NCBI GenBank assembly: GCA_050179645.1
Contig: JBFXEX010000106.1
Location: 1-19,006 of the forward strand
DNA length: 19,006 nt
Direction: 5' to 3'
Source of the DNA: VAZQ01 sp050179645
GTDB lineage: Bacteria; Pseudomonadota; Alphaproteobacteria; Rhizobiales; Xanthobacteraceae
Shown one piece after another: positions 1 through 7,497 of the stretch. Each line of letters starts with the position of its first letter. Position 1 is the stretch's first letter. The notes under the pieces were generated by a model. That model was not told where the DNA came from. It was given only the letters and a program-made list of their open reading frames with translations, and ran no database searches. Position numbers and translations under genes: made by a program.

Positions 1-1
1 G

Positions 2-508
2 GTTGCCGGCGCGGCCGGTGTGCCGGAATTTACGCTCAGTGCCTTCGTCACGGCGCATAACCTCGACGTCACCACGGTGCCATACCGTGACGTCGTCCAG
101 GCCGGCCGCGATCTCGGCGAGAACCGCATCCAGTTCCTGGTGTCGTCCTTTGCGGTGGTGCGGCCGCTGGTCGAAGCCGGCAAGGTGCGCGTCATTGCCG
201 TCGGCGGCAACCAGCGCAGCAAGGTGGTGCCGGCCGTTCCCTCGGTGCGCGAGAGCGGGTTTCCGGAACTCGTGACCGAAACCACCTCCGGATTTTACGG
301 TCCGGCCGGCATGCCGCTCGACCTGCGCAAGCGCATCGCCGCCGAGGTGGTCGCGGCCGCGAGCGATCCGGTGATCTCGCAACGCATTGCCGCAACCGGG
401 CAGGACATGGTGCCCGCCGGCCCGGAGGAATTGGCAGCGACGATCAAGGCGCAGTCCGAGAAGACCGCGGCCGTCGCCAAGGTTTTGGGATTGGCGCGGA
501 AGAATTGA
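2..508 (+). CDS. TctC/Bug-family tripartite tricarboxylate transporter substrate-binding protein (5' end missing)
   Basis: This is the C-terminal 168 residues of a periplasmic binding protein; the frame is open from the window edge, so the true start lies upstream. Seen: a VPYRDVVQAGRDL segment, which matches the 'VPYKG...A..DL..G.I' stretch of TctC proteins, then FAVVRPLVEAGKVRVIAVGG, VPSVRESGFPEL and FYGPAGMPLDLRKRIAAEV, all in the family's usual order. Family knowledge: these extracytoplasmic receptors bind carboxylates such as tricarboxylates, dicarboxylates or aromatic acids for TctAB carriers, and often occur as orphans without TctA/TctB. No TctA or TctB is visible here. The gene ends 148 bp before the convergent methionine-synthase-like gene, with a hairpin and a large inverted-repeat element between them. 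The ligand cannot be deduced from this fragment. Confidence 0.88.
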   Translation, partial: VAGAAGVPEFTLSAFVTAHNLDVTTVPYRDVVQAGRDLGENRIQFLVSSFAVVRPLVEAGKVRVIAVGGNQRSKVVPAVPSVRESGFPELVTETTSGFYGPAGMPLDLRKRIAAEVVAAASDPVISQRIAATGQDMVPAGPEELAATIKAQSEKTAAVAKVLGLARKN

Positions 509-514
509 GCGGGG

Positions 515-552
515 CGGAGAGCGGGGGTTTCGTTTTAATCGAAACTCTCTCC
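515..552 (+). terminator. Possible hairpin terminator after the first TctC gene
   Basis: Seven bases past the stop codon, GGAGAG (515-520) can pair with CTCTCC (547-552) and GTTTCG (527-532) pairs perfectly with CGAAAC (540-545) around a TTTTAAT loop. There is no T-run after it, and its 3' side overlaps the start of the inverted-repeat element, so termination is only a suggestion. Confidence 0.3.
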
Positions 553-634
553 GTTCGTCCCCGCGGAAGCGGGGACCCAGACCGCAAATACCGAATGCTT
601 TGCCCTGGGTCCCCGCTTCCGCGGGGACGAACGG
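544..634. repeat. Paired-palindrome REP-type element, copy 1
   Basis: Bases 551-580 and 605-634 form a perfect 30-bp inverted repeat around a 24-base spacer. Each arm is itself a hairpin: GTCCCCGC, a GGAA loop and GCGGGGAC at 557-576, and its mirror at 609-628. The shared flank ACTCTCT (544-550) recurs before copy 2 at 2630, so the mobile unit probably starts there. The element sits between two convergent genes, where it could act as a bidirectional terminator or mRNA 3'-end protector. REP-like palindromes of this kind are known in many genomes, are often moved by RAYT transposases, and are common in Bradyrhizobium relatives. No transposase gene is present in the window. Confidence 0.9.
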
Positions 635-655
635 GAATGGGGTCTTCAGGCCAAC

Positions 656-1825
656 TCACGCCGCCTTTTGCCACAGCCGCTTGCTGGCGATGGCGGCGCC
701 TTCGCCGAGCGCGGCGAGCTTGGCCCATACGATGCTGTCCACGACGATTGGGTTGTCGCGAACCGACGTGCCGAAGCCGCAGTCGACCCCGGCGATGACC
801 CGCTCGCGGCCGACGATGTCCGCGTAGCGGGCGATGCGCTGCGCCACCAGCCGCGGGTGCTCGACGAAGTTTGTCGTCGAATCGATCACGCCCGGAATGA
901 GGATCCGGTCGTCGGGAATTTTGACCTGTTTCAGGTCTTCCCATTCGTGGTCGTGGCGCGGATTGGCGGCCTCGATGCTGATCGCCTGGATGCGGGCCTT
1001 GAACGCAATGTCGATGATCCTGGTCACCGGCAGGTCGTGGGTGTGCGGCCCCTCGTAGTTGCCCCAGCAGATATGCAGCCGAAGCTTGTCGGCGGGCAGC
1101 CCTTCGATCGCGCCGTTGAGCGCGGCGATGTTGCGCTCGGCGATCTTGCTGCGGAACTCGTCGTCGGTGAGGTTGCGATACTGATTGTTGCGGGCCGAGC
1201 CGAGGTCGGGCGCATCGATCTGCAGAACGAAGCCGGCGTCGACGATCGCCCGGTATTCGGTCTTCATCATCTCGGCCAGCGCCTCCACGTAGGCTTCCTC
1301 GGTCGGGTAGTGCAGGTTGATGATGAAGCGGGTCAGGATGCCGGGCGACGGCGCGGTCATGAACACGTCGGTCGGGTTCGACTTCGCGGCCGCCGCCTTG
1401 AGGTGTGCGAGGTCGCGGTCGAGCCCGCTGCGGTCGGTGTAACGCAAGGGGCCAACGCAACCGGGAAACGGCGTGGCGGCAAAATTGCCGCCCCGGGCGA
1501 AATCCGGATGCGCGAGGAGGTCGCGTCCCATCATGATGTCGCGCCCCTTCTCGGCGGCGCGCGGGTCGGGGGCAATGCCTTCGACGCGATGGCGGATGTA
1601 GGTCGTGTAGGACGGCTTGCTCATCTCGCCGTCGCTGACGATGTCGATGCCGGCGGCCACCTGTTTCGCCACCACCTCGTCGACCGCCTTGGCAGTTGTG
1701 GTCTCGAACTCCGCGGCGTCGACGGCCTCGCCCTTCTCGCGGCGCAGGATGAGGTCGATCAGCGGCTTCGGCCGCGGCAGGCTGCCGGTATGCGTGGTGA
1801 GAATTCGGTCGGTGCTGGTTTTCAT
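656..1825 (-). CDS. Cobalamin-independent methionine synthase II (MetE C-terminal domain) family protein
   Basis: The product of 389 residues is about half the length of full MetE (around 750) and corresponds to its C-terminal catalytic barrel only. Seen: the N-terminal TTHTGSLPRP motif, HICWGN (His251, Cys253), Glu285 in SIEAANPRH and Cys349 in AGVDCGFGT. These match the zinc ligands of MetE (His, Cys, Glu, Cys). Family knowledge: stand-alone members transfer methyl or alkyl groups to thiols and include MetE-like enzymes using small methyl donors and epoxyalkane:coenzyme M transferases. The real methyl donor here is unknown. The start is ATG at 1825 because TTHTGSLPRP begins ten residues later and a GGAG lies a few bases upstream; the open frame extends further upstream without family similarity. 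It is divergent from the cyclase gene, with 113 bp between them. It might be a catabolic enzyme rather than a methionine-biosynthesis enzyme. Confidence 0.9.
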   Translation of the reverse strand: MKTSTDRILTTHTGSLPRPKPLIDLILRREKGEAVDAAEFETTTAKAVDEVVAKQVAAGIDIVSDGEMSKPSYTTYIRHRVEGIAPDPRAAEKGRDIMMGRDLLAHPDFARGGNFAATPFPGCVGPLRYTDRSGLDRDLAHLKAAAAKSNPTDVFMTAPSPGILTRFIINLHYPTEEAYVEALAEMMKTEYRAIVDAGFVLQIDAPDLGSARNNQYRNLTDDEFRSKIAERNIAALNGAIEGLPADKLRLHICWGNYEGPHTHDLPVTRIIDIAFKARIQAISIEAANPRHDHEWEDLKQVKIPDDRILIPGVIDSTTNFVEHPRLVAQRIARYADIVGRERVIAGVDCGFGTSVRDNPIVVDSIVWAKLAALGEGAAIASKRLWQKAA

Positions 1826-1829
1826 GAGG

Positions 1830-1841
1830 CGCTCCGGAGCG
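1830..1841. promoter_or_regulatory. 12-bp perfect palindrome over the ribosome-binding site of the MetE-like gene
   Basis: CGCTCCGGAGCG is a perfect palindrome four bases upstream of the minus-strand start at 1825, and it contains the GGAG that would serve as the ribosome-binding site. It could be an operator or a short RBS-masking hairpin, or it could be chance in GC-rich DNA. The 113-bp divergent spacer (1826-1938) must hold the promoters for both neighbours; no clear -35/-10 pair was recognised. Confidence 0.3.
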
Positions 1842-1938
1842 GCAGGGGCGGACTTTGTAGCCGATGTCGTCGACCGTTGTCGCGGGGGTGTGCGGCGGGT
1901 AGTGTCGACGCGGAACGCGCCCATCAACGAGGAACAAC

Positions 1939-2625
1939 ATGCGTATAGTCGATCTCAGCCGCGAGATTTATCACCGCACGCCAACCTATCCGGGGCAGCC
2001 GCCGATCATTCATGGCGTCTGGAAGACGCACGAGGAGGCGTTCGCCGAGTCCGGCAACGTGCAGGGCAACAGCGTGATGTTCTTCTCGATGCCCGACCAC
2101 GGCGGCACCCACATCGACGCACCGCGACATTTCGGCAAGGACGCGACCCCGATCAACGAATATCCGCTGGAATGCTGCATCGTGCCGGGCATCTGCATCG
2201 ACCTTCGGCACATCCCGCCGCGGGCCGAGATCACGCCGGCGGACCTCGAAGCGGCAGTGAAGAAGGCCGGCGTGCCGGTGCCGAAGAAGGGCACGGTGCT
2301 GCTCTGCACCGGCCATCACGAGCGCACCTTCCCGACCGCCAAGTATTCAACCGACAATCCGGGCGTGAATGTCGAGGCCACCGAGTGGCTGGCTCAGCAG
2401 GGCGTCGTGCATTTCGGCATCGACTCGATGCGGCCCGGTCCGGAAGGCAAGGTCAACTCGCTGGTGCACAAGGCCTGCCTCGAGCTCGACATCACGCACA
2501 TTGAGAGCCTGTGCAATCTCGAGGCGCTGATCGGGCAGGGCGAATTCCAGTTCATCGGCCTGCCGCTCAAGTTCCGCGGCGGCACCGGCTCGCCGATCCG
2601 CGCCGTCGCGGTGTTTCAGGACTAA
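1939..2625 (+). CDS. Cyclase-family (kynurenine formamidase-like) metal-dependent hydrolase
   Basis: The product has 228 residues, in the normal range for the PF04199 cyclase family (about 210-260). Seen: N-terminal IVDLSREIYHRTPTYPG and the family metal-binding signature HGGTHIDAPRHF (His54, His58, Asp60, His64), followed by FGIDSMRPGPEG. Family knowledge: members hydrolyse formamides, amides or cyclic esters with Zn or Mn, and include KynB formamidase, isatin hydrolase and polyketide cyclases. The substrate here is not evident. No signal peptide is seen, so it is probably cytoplasmic. The ATG has a good ribosome-binding site (GAGGA at 1929-1933). The next gene downstream on the same strand, a ThDP enzyme, follows after 120 bp that holds a REP-type element, so the two are probably co-transcribed through it. 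Confidence 0.9.
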   Translation: MRIVDLSREIYHRTPTYPGQPPIIHGVWKTHEEAFAESGNVQGNSVMFFSMPDHGGTHIDAPRHFGKDATPINEYPLECCIVPGICIDLRHIPPRAEITPADLEAAVKKAGVPVPKKGTVLLCTGHHERTFPTAKYSTDNPGVNVEATEWLAQQGVVHFGIDSMRPGPEGKVNSLVHKACLELDITHIESLCNLEALIGQGEFQFIGLPLKFRGGTGSPIRAVAVFQD

Positions 2626-2629
2626 TCGC

Positions 2630-2716
2630 ACTCTCTCCGTTCGTCCCCGCGAAAGCGGGGACCCAATACTTGAACGCGAGATAGAACTGGGTGCCCGCTT
2701 GCGCGGGCACGAACGG
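2630..2716. repeat. Paired-palindrome REP-type element, copy 2 (inside a likely operon)
   Basis: The arms 2637-2665 and 2688-2716 are 29-bp inverted repeats with three mismatches, homologous to copy 1 at 544-634 and preceded by the same ACTCTCT. Each arm still forms a perfect 8-bp hairpin: GTCCCCGC-GAAA-GCGGGGAC (2643-2662) and GTGCCCGC-TTGC-GCGGGCAC (2691-2710). In the second arm a C-G pair has become G-C on both sides (2693 and 2708), so pairing is kept. The element lies just after the cyclase stop codon and ends 29 bases before the ThDP gene, where it could stabilise the upstream mRNA or lower downstream expression. Confidence 0.9.
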
Positions 2717-2745
2717 AACTCGGGACGTTCAAGAGGAACAGTGAA

Positions 2746-4437
2746 ATGATGCTCGGACACAATCGAAAAATGAGCGGGGCGGAGTGCCTCGCCGACATGC
2801 TCAAGGGCTACGGCGTCACCCACGTGTTCCATGTGCCGGCGGTGCTGCGCAAGACTTTCGCCGTCATGGAAACGCGAACCGACATCAAGCGGCTGCACGT
2901 CCACGGCGAGAAGGCCGCGGCCTACATGGCGGACGGCTATGCGCGCGCGACCGGCAAGCCCGGCATTTGCGCCGCGCAGGTGATCGGCGCGCTCAATCTC
3001 GCGGCCGGCCTGCGCGACGCCTGGCTCGCCCATTCGCCGGTGATCGCCATGACCGGCGGGCGCGACGCCAAGACCAAGTTCCGCAAGGTCTACCAGGAGG
3101 TCGACGACGTACCGGCGTTCGAGCCGGTGACCAAGTTCAACGCCACCATCGACGATGTCGCGCGCTTTCCCGACATGGTGCGGCAGGCCTTTCGCGTGGC
3201 GACGTCTGGGACGCCTGGTCCGGTTCATCTGCAATTCCGCGGCAACGAGGGCCAGGTCGACGGCGAAGAAGCCGAGATGGAGCCGTTGTGCGAGCCGCAG
3301 TTCGCACGCGTGCCGCCGTTCCGGCCCGGGCCGGACGATGCGAGCGTCCAGGCCGCGCTCAAGCACCTGCAGGCCGCCGAGCGGCCGGTCATCGTCGCGG
3401 GCGGCGGCGTGCGCGCCTCGAGCGCGAGTGCCGAACTCGTGGCGCTTGCAGAAGCATTGCAGATTCCGGTCGCGACCTCGCTCAACGGCAAGGATACGAT
3501 CCCGGGTTCGCACCCGCTCAGCGTCGGCGTCGTCGGCACCTATTCGCGCGAGAGCGCCAACCGCGTGGTCAACCGCGCCGATCTCGTCTGCTTCATCGGC
3601 ACCGAGACCGGCGGCATGACCACGCATTTTTGGGCGGTGCCGAAGATCGGCACGCCGGCCGTGCAGATCAACATCGATCCGGAGGCGATCGGCCGCAACT
3701 ATCCGCTCGTTGCCGGCGTCAACGGCGACGCCAAGGTGACGCTGGCGCGCATGGCGGCGCTGGCCGACCGCGCCAGCGCCGGCAAACGCCAGGCGTGGGT
3801 CGAGGAAGTGCGGACAATCTGCAAGGAATGGTACGCCAAATACGATCCGCTGCTGACCTCGGACGCCATGCCGATCCGGCCGGAGCGCATGTGCGCCGAA
3901 TTCACCAAGCATGTGCCCGACAACGGCATCGTGGTGGTCGACACCGGCCATGCGGGCATGTGGATGGGCGGCATGTACGACCTGCGCACGCCGTCGCAGA
4001 GTTACATGCGCAGCGCCGGCCATCTCGGCTGGGCGTTTCCGGCGGGACTCGGCGCCAAGTGCGGCGCGCCCGACCGGCCGGTGATCACGTTCACCGGCGA
4101 CGCCGGCTTCTGGTACCACATCGCCGAGATCGAGACCGCCGCGCGCTGGAAGATCAACGCCGTCACGGTGGTCAACAACAACGCCAGCGGTAACCAGAGC
4201 AAACGCGGCTTCGACCGCGTCTATGGCGGCACGCAGACCGAGCGGGCCAAGGAGATGTGGCACTTCAGCAAGGTCAACTTCGCCCGCATCGCCGAGGACA
4301 TGGGCGCGGTTGGCATCCGGGTCGAGAAACCGGGCGAGCTTGGGCCAGCGATCGAGCAGGCGCTCAAGGCCAACCGTCCGGTGGTGATCGACGTCGTCAC
4401 CGAGATCGACGCGCTCGCCCCGCTTGCGGTGAGCTGA
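2746..4437 (+). CDS. Thiamine diphosphate-dependent enzyme, acetolactate-synthase/decarboxylase superfamily
   Basis: The product has 563 residues, the usual length for ThDP enzymes of the POX/AHAS group. Domains in order: an N-terminal pyrimidine-binding domain with the activating glutamate Glu55 in HGEKAAAYMADGYARATG, a central Rossmann-like domain (about 190-340, with VIVAGGGVRASSA), and a C-terminal diphosphate-binding domain with GDAGFW (Gly451-Asp452-Ala453) and the Mg-binding VVNNNAS (Asn477-479). Family knowledge: these enzymes cleave or join C-C bonds next to a carbonyl, as in 2-oxo acid decarboxylation, carboligation or acyl-CoA lysis. Substrate-specific motifs were not recognised, so the reaction is open. 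ATG 2746 follows AGAGGA by eight bases; ATG 2749 is nearly as likely. It probably forms a unit with the cyclase upstream and is convergent with the TctC gene downstream. Confidence 0.92.
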   Translation: MMLGHNRKMSGAECLADMLKGYGVTHVFHVPAVLRKTFAVMETRTDIKRLHVHGEKAAAYMADGYARATGKPGICAAQVIGALNLAAGLRDAWLAHSPVIAMTGGRDAKTKFRKVYQEVDDVPAFEPVTKFNATIDDVARFPDMVRQAFRVATSGTPGPVHLQFRGNEGQVDGEEAEMEPLCEPQFARVPPFRPGPDDASVQAALKHLQAAERPVIVAGGGVRASSASAELVALAEALQIPVATSLNGKDTIPGSHPLSVGVVGTYSRESANRVVNRADLVCFIGTETGGMTTHFWAVPKIGTPAVQINIDPEAIGRNYPLVAGVNGDAKVTLARMAALADRASAGKRQAWVEEVRTICKEWYAKYDPLLTSDAMPIRPERMCAEFTKHVPDNGIVVVDTGHAGMWMGGMYDLRTPSQSYMRSAGHLGWAFPAGLGAKCGAPDRPVITFTGDAGFWYHIAEIETAARWKINAVTVVNNNASGNQSKRGFDRVYGGTQTERAKEMWHFSKVNFARIAEDMGAVGIRVEKPGELGPAIEQALKANRPVVIDVVTEIDALAPLAVS

Positions 4438-4473
4438 CCCGTTTCAATCGTAGACGCAGAGATACCACGCGCT

Positions 4474-4508
4474 CCGTCACCCTCTCCCGCAAGGGGAGAG
4501 GGTGACGG
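4474..4508. terminator. Perfect 15-bp palindrome between convergent genes (bidirectional terminator or repeat)
   Basis: CCGTCACCCTCTCCC (4474-4488) and GGGAGAGGGTGACGG (4494-4508) pair perfectly around a GCAAG loop. The site lies 36 bases after the ThDP gene stop and 34 bases beyond the end of the oppositely oriented TctC gene, which is the expected place for a terminator serving both. No T-run follows on either strand. CCCTCTCCC...GGGAGAGGG palindromes are dispersed repeats in Bradyrhizobium-like genomes, so it may be a repeat used as a terminator. Confidence 0.65.
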
Positions 4509-4542
4509 AATTTGCCGTCCGTTCGGGGGTAGCGAGCGTCGA

Positions 4543-5523
4543 TTACCGCTTGATGCCGGACTTCGCCACCACACCACGCCACTTGTCGATGTCGGTCTTG
4601 ATACGCTGCGTGACCGCGTCGGGCGTTCCGGGCTCAGCCTCGACGCCTTGTGCCGCCAGCGCCTCGCGCGTGTCGGCGGCCTTGAGGATGTCGTTCAGCT
4701 CGCGATTGAGCCGCGTTGTGATCGCGGTCGGCGTGCCGGCCGGCGTGACCATCGCGACCCATAGCACCGCCTCGTAGCCGGGCAGTCCTGACTCCGCGAC
4801 CGTCGGCACGTCGGGCAGCGCCGCGGAGCGCTTGGCGCCGGAGGTCGCGAGCGCGCGCAGCTTGCCGTCGCGGATGTTGGCGAGCGTCGGTGCGATGGTG
4901 GCGAACTGCATGTCGAGTCGGCCGGCGATCATGTCGGTGACCGACTGCGCCGACGACTTGTAGGGGACGTGGGTCAGGCTGATGCCCGCCTGGTTGGCGA
5001 ACAGCGCAGCGGCAAGATGCGCGAGGCTCGCGACCCCGGCCGAGCCGTAGTTCAACGTGCCGGGCTTGGTCTTGGCGAGCGCGATCAGTTCGCCGAGGGT
5101 TTTTGGCCCAAGCCCCGGATAGATCACCAGCACGTAGGGCTGCCCGCCGATCATGCCGACCGGGGCGAAGTCCTTGACCGGATCGTAGGGCAGGTTCGTG
5201 TTGAGGCTCATGGCGAGCGCGTGCGTGCTCGCGGTGGCGATGCCGAGCGTATAGCCGTCGGGCGCCGCCTTGGCGACCGCATCGGCGCCGATGCTCCCGC
5301 TGGCGCCGACGCGGTTCTCGATCACGACCTGCTGGCCGAGTTTGGTGGCGAGCCGCTGCCCGAGGAGGCGGGCGATGATGTCGGTGCTGCTGCCGGCCGG
5401 GAACGGCACGATCAGCTTCAGCGGGCGGTCGGGCCAGGCGGCGTCGCCACTCTGTGCGAGCGCGGCGCCGCCCGCGAGCAACCAGGCGACGGCCACGGCT
5501 AGTATTCTGAAACGCAAGGACAT
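4543..5523 (-). CDS. TctC/Bug-family tripartite tricarboxylate transporter substrate-binding protein
   Basis: The complete periplasmic binding protein has 326 residues, typical for the family (around 320-330). Seen: a signal peptide (MSLRFRIL, then a hydrophobic stretch ending GGAALA-QS, cleavage near residue 24), then WPDRPLKLIVPFPAGSSTD, NRVGASGSIGADAVAKAAPDGYTLG, THVPYKSSAQSVTDMIAGRLD and a C-terminal DKWRGVVAKSGIK. These are the diagnostic TctC blocks. The start at 5523 is preceded by GGGAGG at four to five bases; an alternative ATG four codons earlier lacks this. It follows the DppC-like permease by 43 bp on the same strand and is probably the last gene of the ABC operon. That is odd, since TctC proteins normally serve TctAB carriers, not ABC importers. 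It has probably been recruited as an extra receptor or sensor for a related compound. Confidence 0.92.
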   Translation of the reverse strand: MSLRFRILAVAVAWLLAGGAALAQSGDAAWPDRPLKLIVPFPAGSSTDIIARLLGQRLATKLGQQVVIENRVGASGSIGADAVAKAAPDGYTLGIATASTHALAMSLNTNLPYDPVKDFAPVGMIGGQPYVLVIYPGLGPKTLGELIALAKTKPGTLNYGSAGVASLAHLAAALFANQAGISLTHVPYKSSAQSVTDMIAGRLDMQFATIAPTLANIRDGKLRALATSGAKRSAALPDVPTVAESGLPGYEAVLWVAMVTPAGTPTAITTRLNRELNDILKAADTREALAAQGVEAEPGTPDAVTQRIKTDIDKWRGVVAKSGIKR

Positions 5524-5566
5524 TTGACCTCCCAAATTGTTGAACCGTCGGCGGACGCCGCGGCCG

Positions 5567-6469
5567 TCAGAGCTGGAACCGCGGATCGAGGTGGTCGCGC
5601 AGGCTGTCGCCGAACAGGTTGAAGGCGAACACCGCGAGGCTGATGGCGATGCCCGGAAACAGGATCAGCCACGGCGCCTTGTCGAAGAAATCCGCCGCAT
5701 TGCCGGACAGCATCAGCCCCCAGGCGGCTGTGGGCTCGGTGACGCCGAGGCCGAGGAACGACAGCGAAGCTTCCGCCAGGATCGCCTGGGCGATGAAGGC
5801 GGTGAGCATGATCAGGTAGGGCGCGGCGACGTTCGGCGCCATGTGGCGGAAGATGATCCGGGTGTTGGAGTAGCCGGCGGAGCGCGCGGCGTCGACATAC
5901 GGCATGGTCCGCACCGACAGCGCGGCGGCGCGCACCACGCGCTCGACCCGCGGCAGGATCGGGATGGCGATGGCGATGATCAGGTTGAAGTCGATGCCGG
6001 CGAAGGAGGCCGAGCGGACCGCCGCCACCACGACCAGCGCCAGCACGATGATCGGGAAGGCCAGCAGGACGTCGACGAATCGCTGGATCCAGTCGTCGAC
6101 CTTGCCGCCGAAATAGGCCGACGCGACACCGAGGATCGCGCCGAGCGTCGAGCCGACGAACGACGAGGTGAAGCCGATCACCATCGCGGTGCGCGCGCCG
6201 TAGATGATGCGGGAGAACACGTCACGGCCGTAGGCATCGGTGCCGAACCAGTGCGCGGCGGACGGCGGCTGCAGGCTGTCCGCCGGGTCGAGGCTGATCG
6301 CCAGCGGATCGTAGGGCGCGACCCAGGGCGAAAAGATGCCGGCGAACATCATTGCGAAGATGATGAGAAAGCTCACCGCGCCGAGCGGCTGCAGCCGGCA
6401 GAAATCAATGACGGCGCTGCTCCGCCGGGGCTCCTGTGCGGTCGCGGCCGCGGGCGTTACCATGGTCAT
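5567..6469 (-). CDS. ABC transporter permease, DppC/OppC type
   Basis: This inner-membrane subunit of an oligopeptide/nickel-family importer has 300 residues. Seen: an N-terminal membrane segment (about residues 28-50), the family signature HWFGTDAYGRDVFSRIIYGAR (about 73-93), several further hydrophobic stretches, the ATPase-contacting EAA loop YVDAARSAGYSNTRIIFRHMAP (about 191-212), and the late motif LGLGVTEPTAAWGLML. All are usual for DppC proteins. The start at 6469 is six bases after the stop of the DppB-like gene, so the two are tightly coupled; ATG 6463, two codons later, is an alternative. No strong ribosome-binding site is visible, which suggests translational coupling. Substrate class (peptide, nickel chelate, opine or other) cannot be told from the permease. 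Confidence 0.93.
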   Translation of the reverse strand: MTMVTPAAATAQEPRRSSAVIDFCRLQPLGAVSFLIIFAMMFAGIFSPWVAPYDPLAISLDPADSLQPPSAAHWFGTDAYGRDVFSRIIYGARTAMVIGFTSSFVGSTLGAILGVASAYFGGKVDDWIQRFVDVLLAFPIIVLALVVVAAVRSASFAGIDFNLIIAIAIPILPRVERVVRAAALSVRTMPYVDAARSAGYSNTRIIFRHMAPNVAAPYLIMLTAFIAQAILAEASLSFLGLGVTEPTAAWGLMLSGNAADFFDKAPWLILFPGIAISLAVFAFNLFGDSLRDHLDPRFQL

Positions 6470-6475
6470 GGCGCG

Positions 6476-7429
<954 letters not shown>

Positions 7430-7453
7430 CTTTCAATCTCATGTCCCGGCGCA

Positions 7454-7481
7454 GCGGTGCAACGCTAACGCGCTGCACCGC
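7454..7481 (-). promoter_or_regulatory. Intercistronic hairpin between binding-protein and permease genes
   Basis: GCGGTGCA (7454-7461) and TGCACCGC (7474-7481) form a perfect 8-bp stem with a 12-base loop, 17 bases beyond the end of the binding-protein gene on the minus strand and 24 bases before the DppB-like start. No T-run follows. The position suits an mRNA-stabilising or partial-terminator hairpin that raises binding-protein levels over the permeases. Confidence 0.55.
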
Positions 7482-7497
7482 GTCCAGGATGCGTCTG

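Noticed and set aside
444..1940. Long open frames overlapping the MetE-like gene (498 codons minus strand, and 668-1948 plus strand)
   Set aside because: The real frame carries all zinc-ligand motifs; the others are Arg- and Ala-rich shadows, and one reads across the inverted-repeat element.
544..2716. The two similar palindromic elements as ends of a composite transposon
   Set aside because: They enclose ordinary metabolic genes with no transposase, and no target-site duplication was seen. Dispersed REP-type repeats are a simpler explanation.
2347..4263. 638-codon open frame on the minus strand opposite the ThDP enzyme
   Set aside because: It is antisense to a gene with clear ThDP motifs, runs through the REP-type element, and its translation is a low-complexity Ala/Arg/His/Asp-rich sequence without a recognisable domain. 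Long antisense frames are common in GC-rich DNA.
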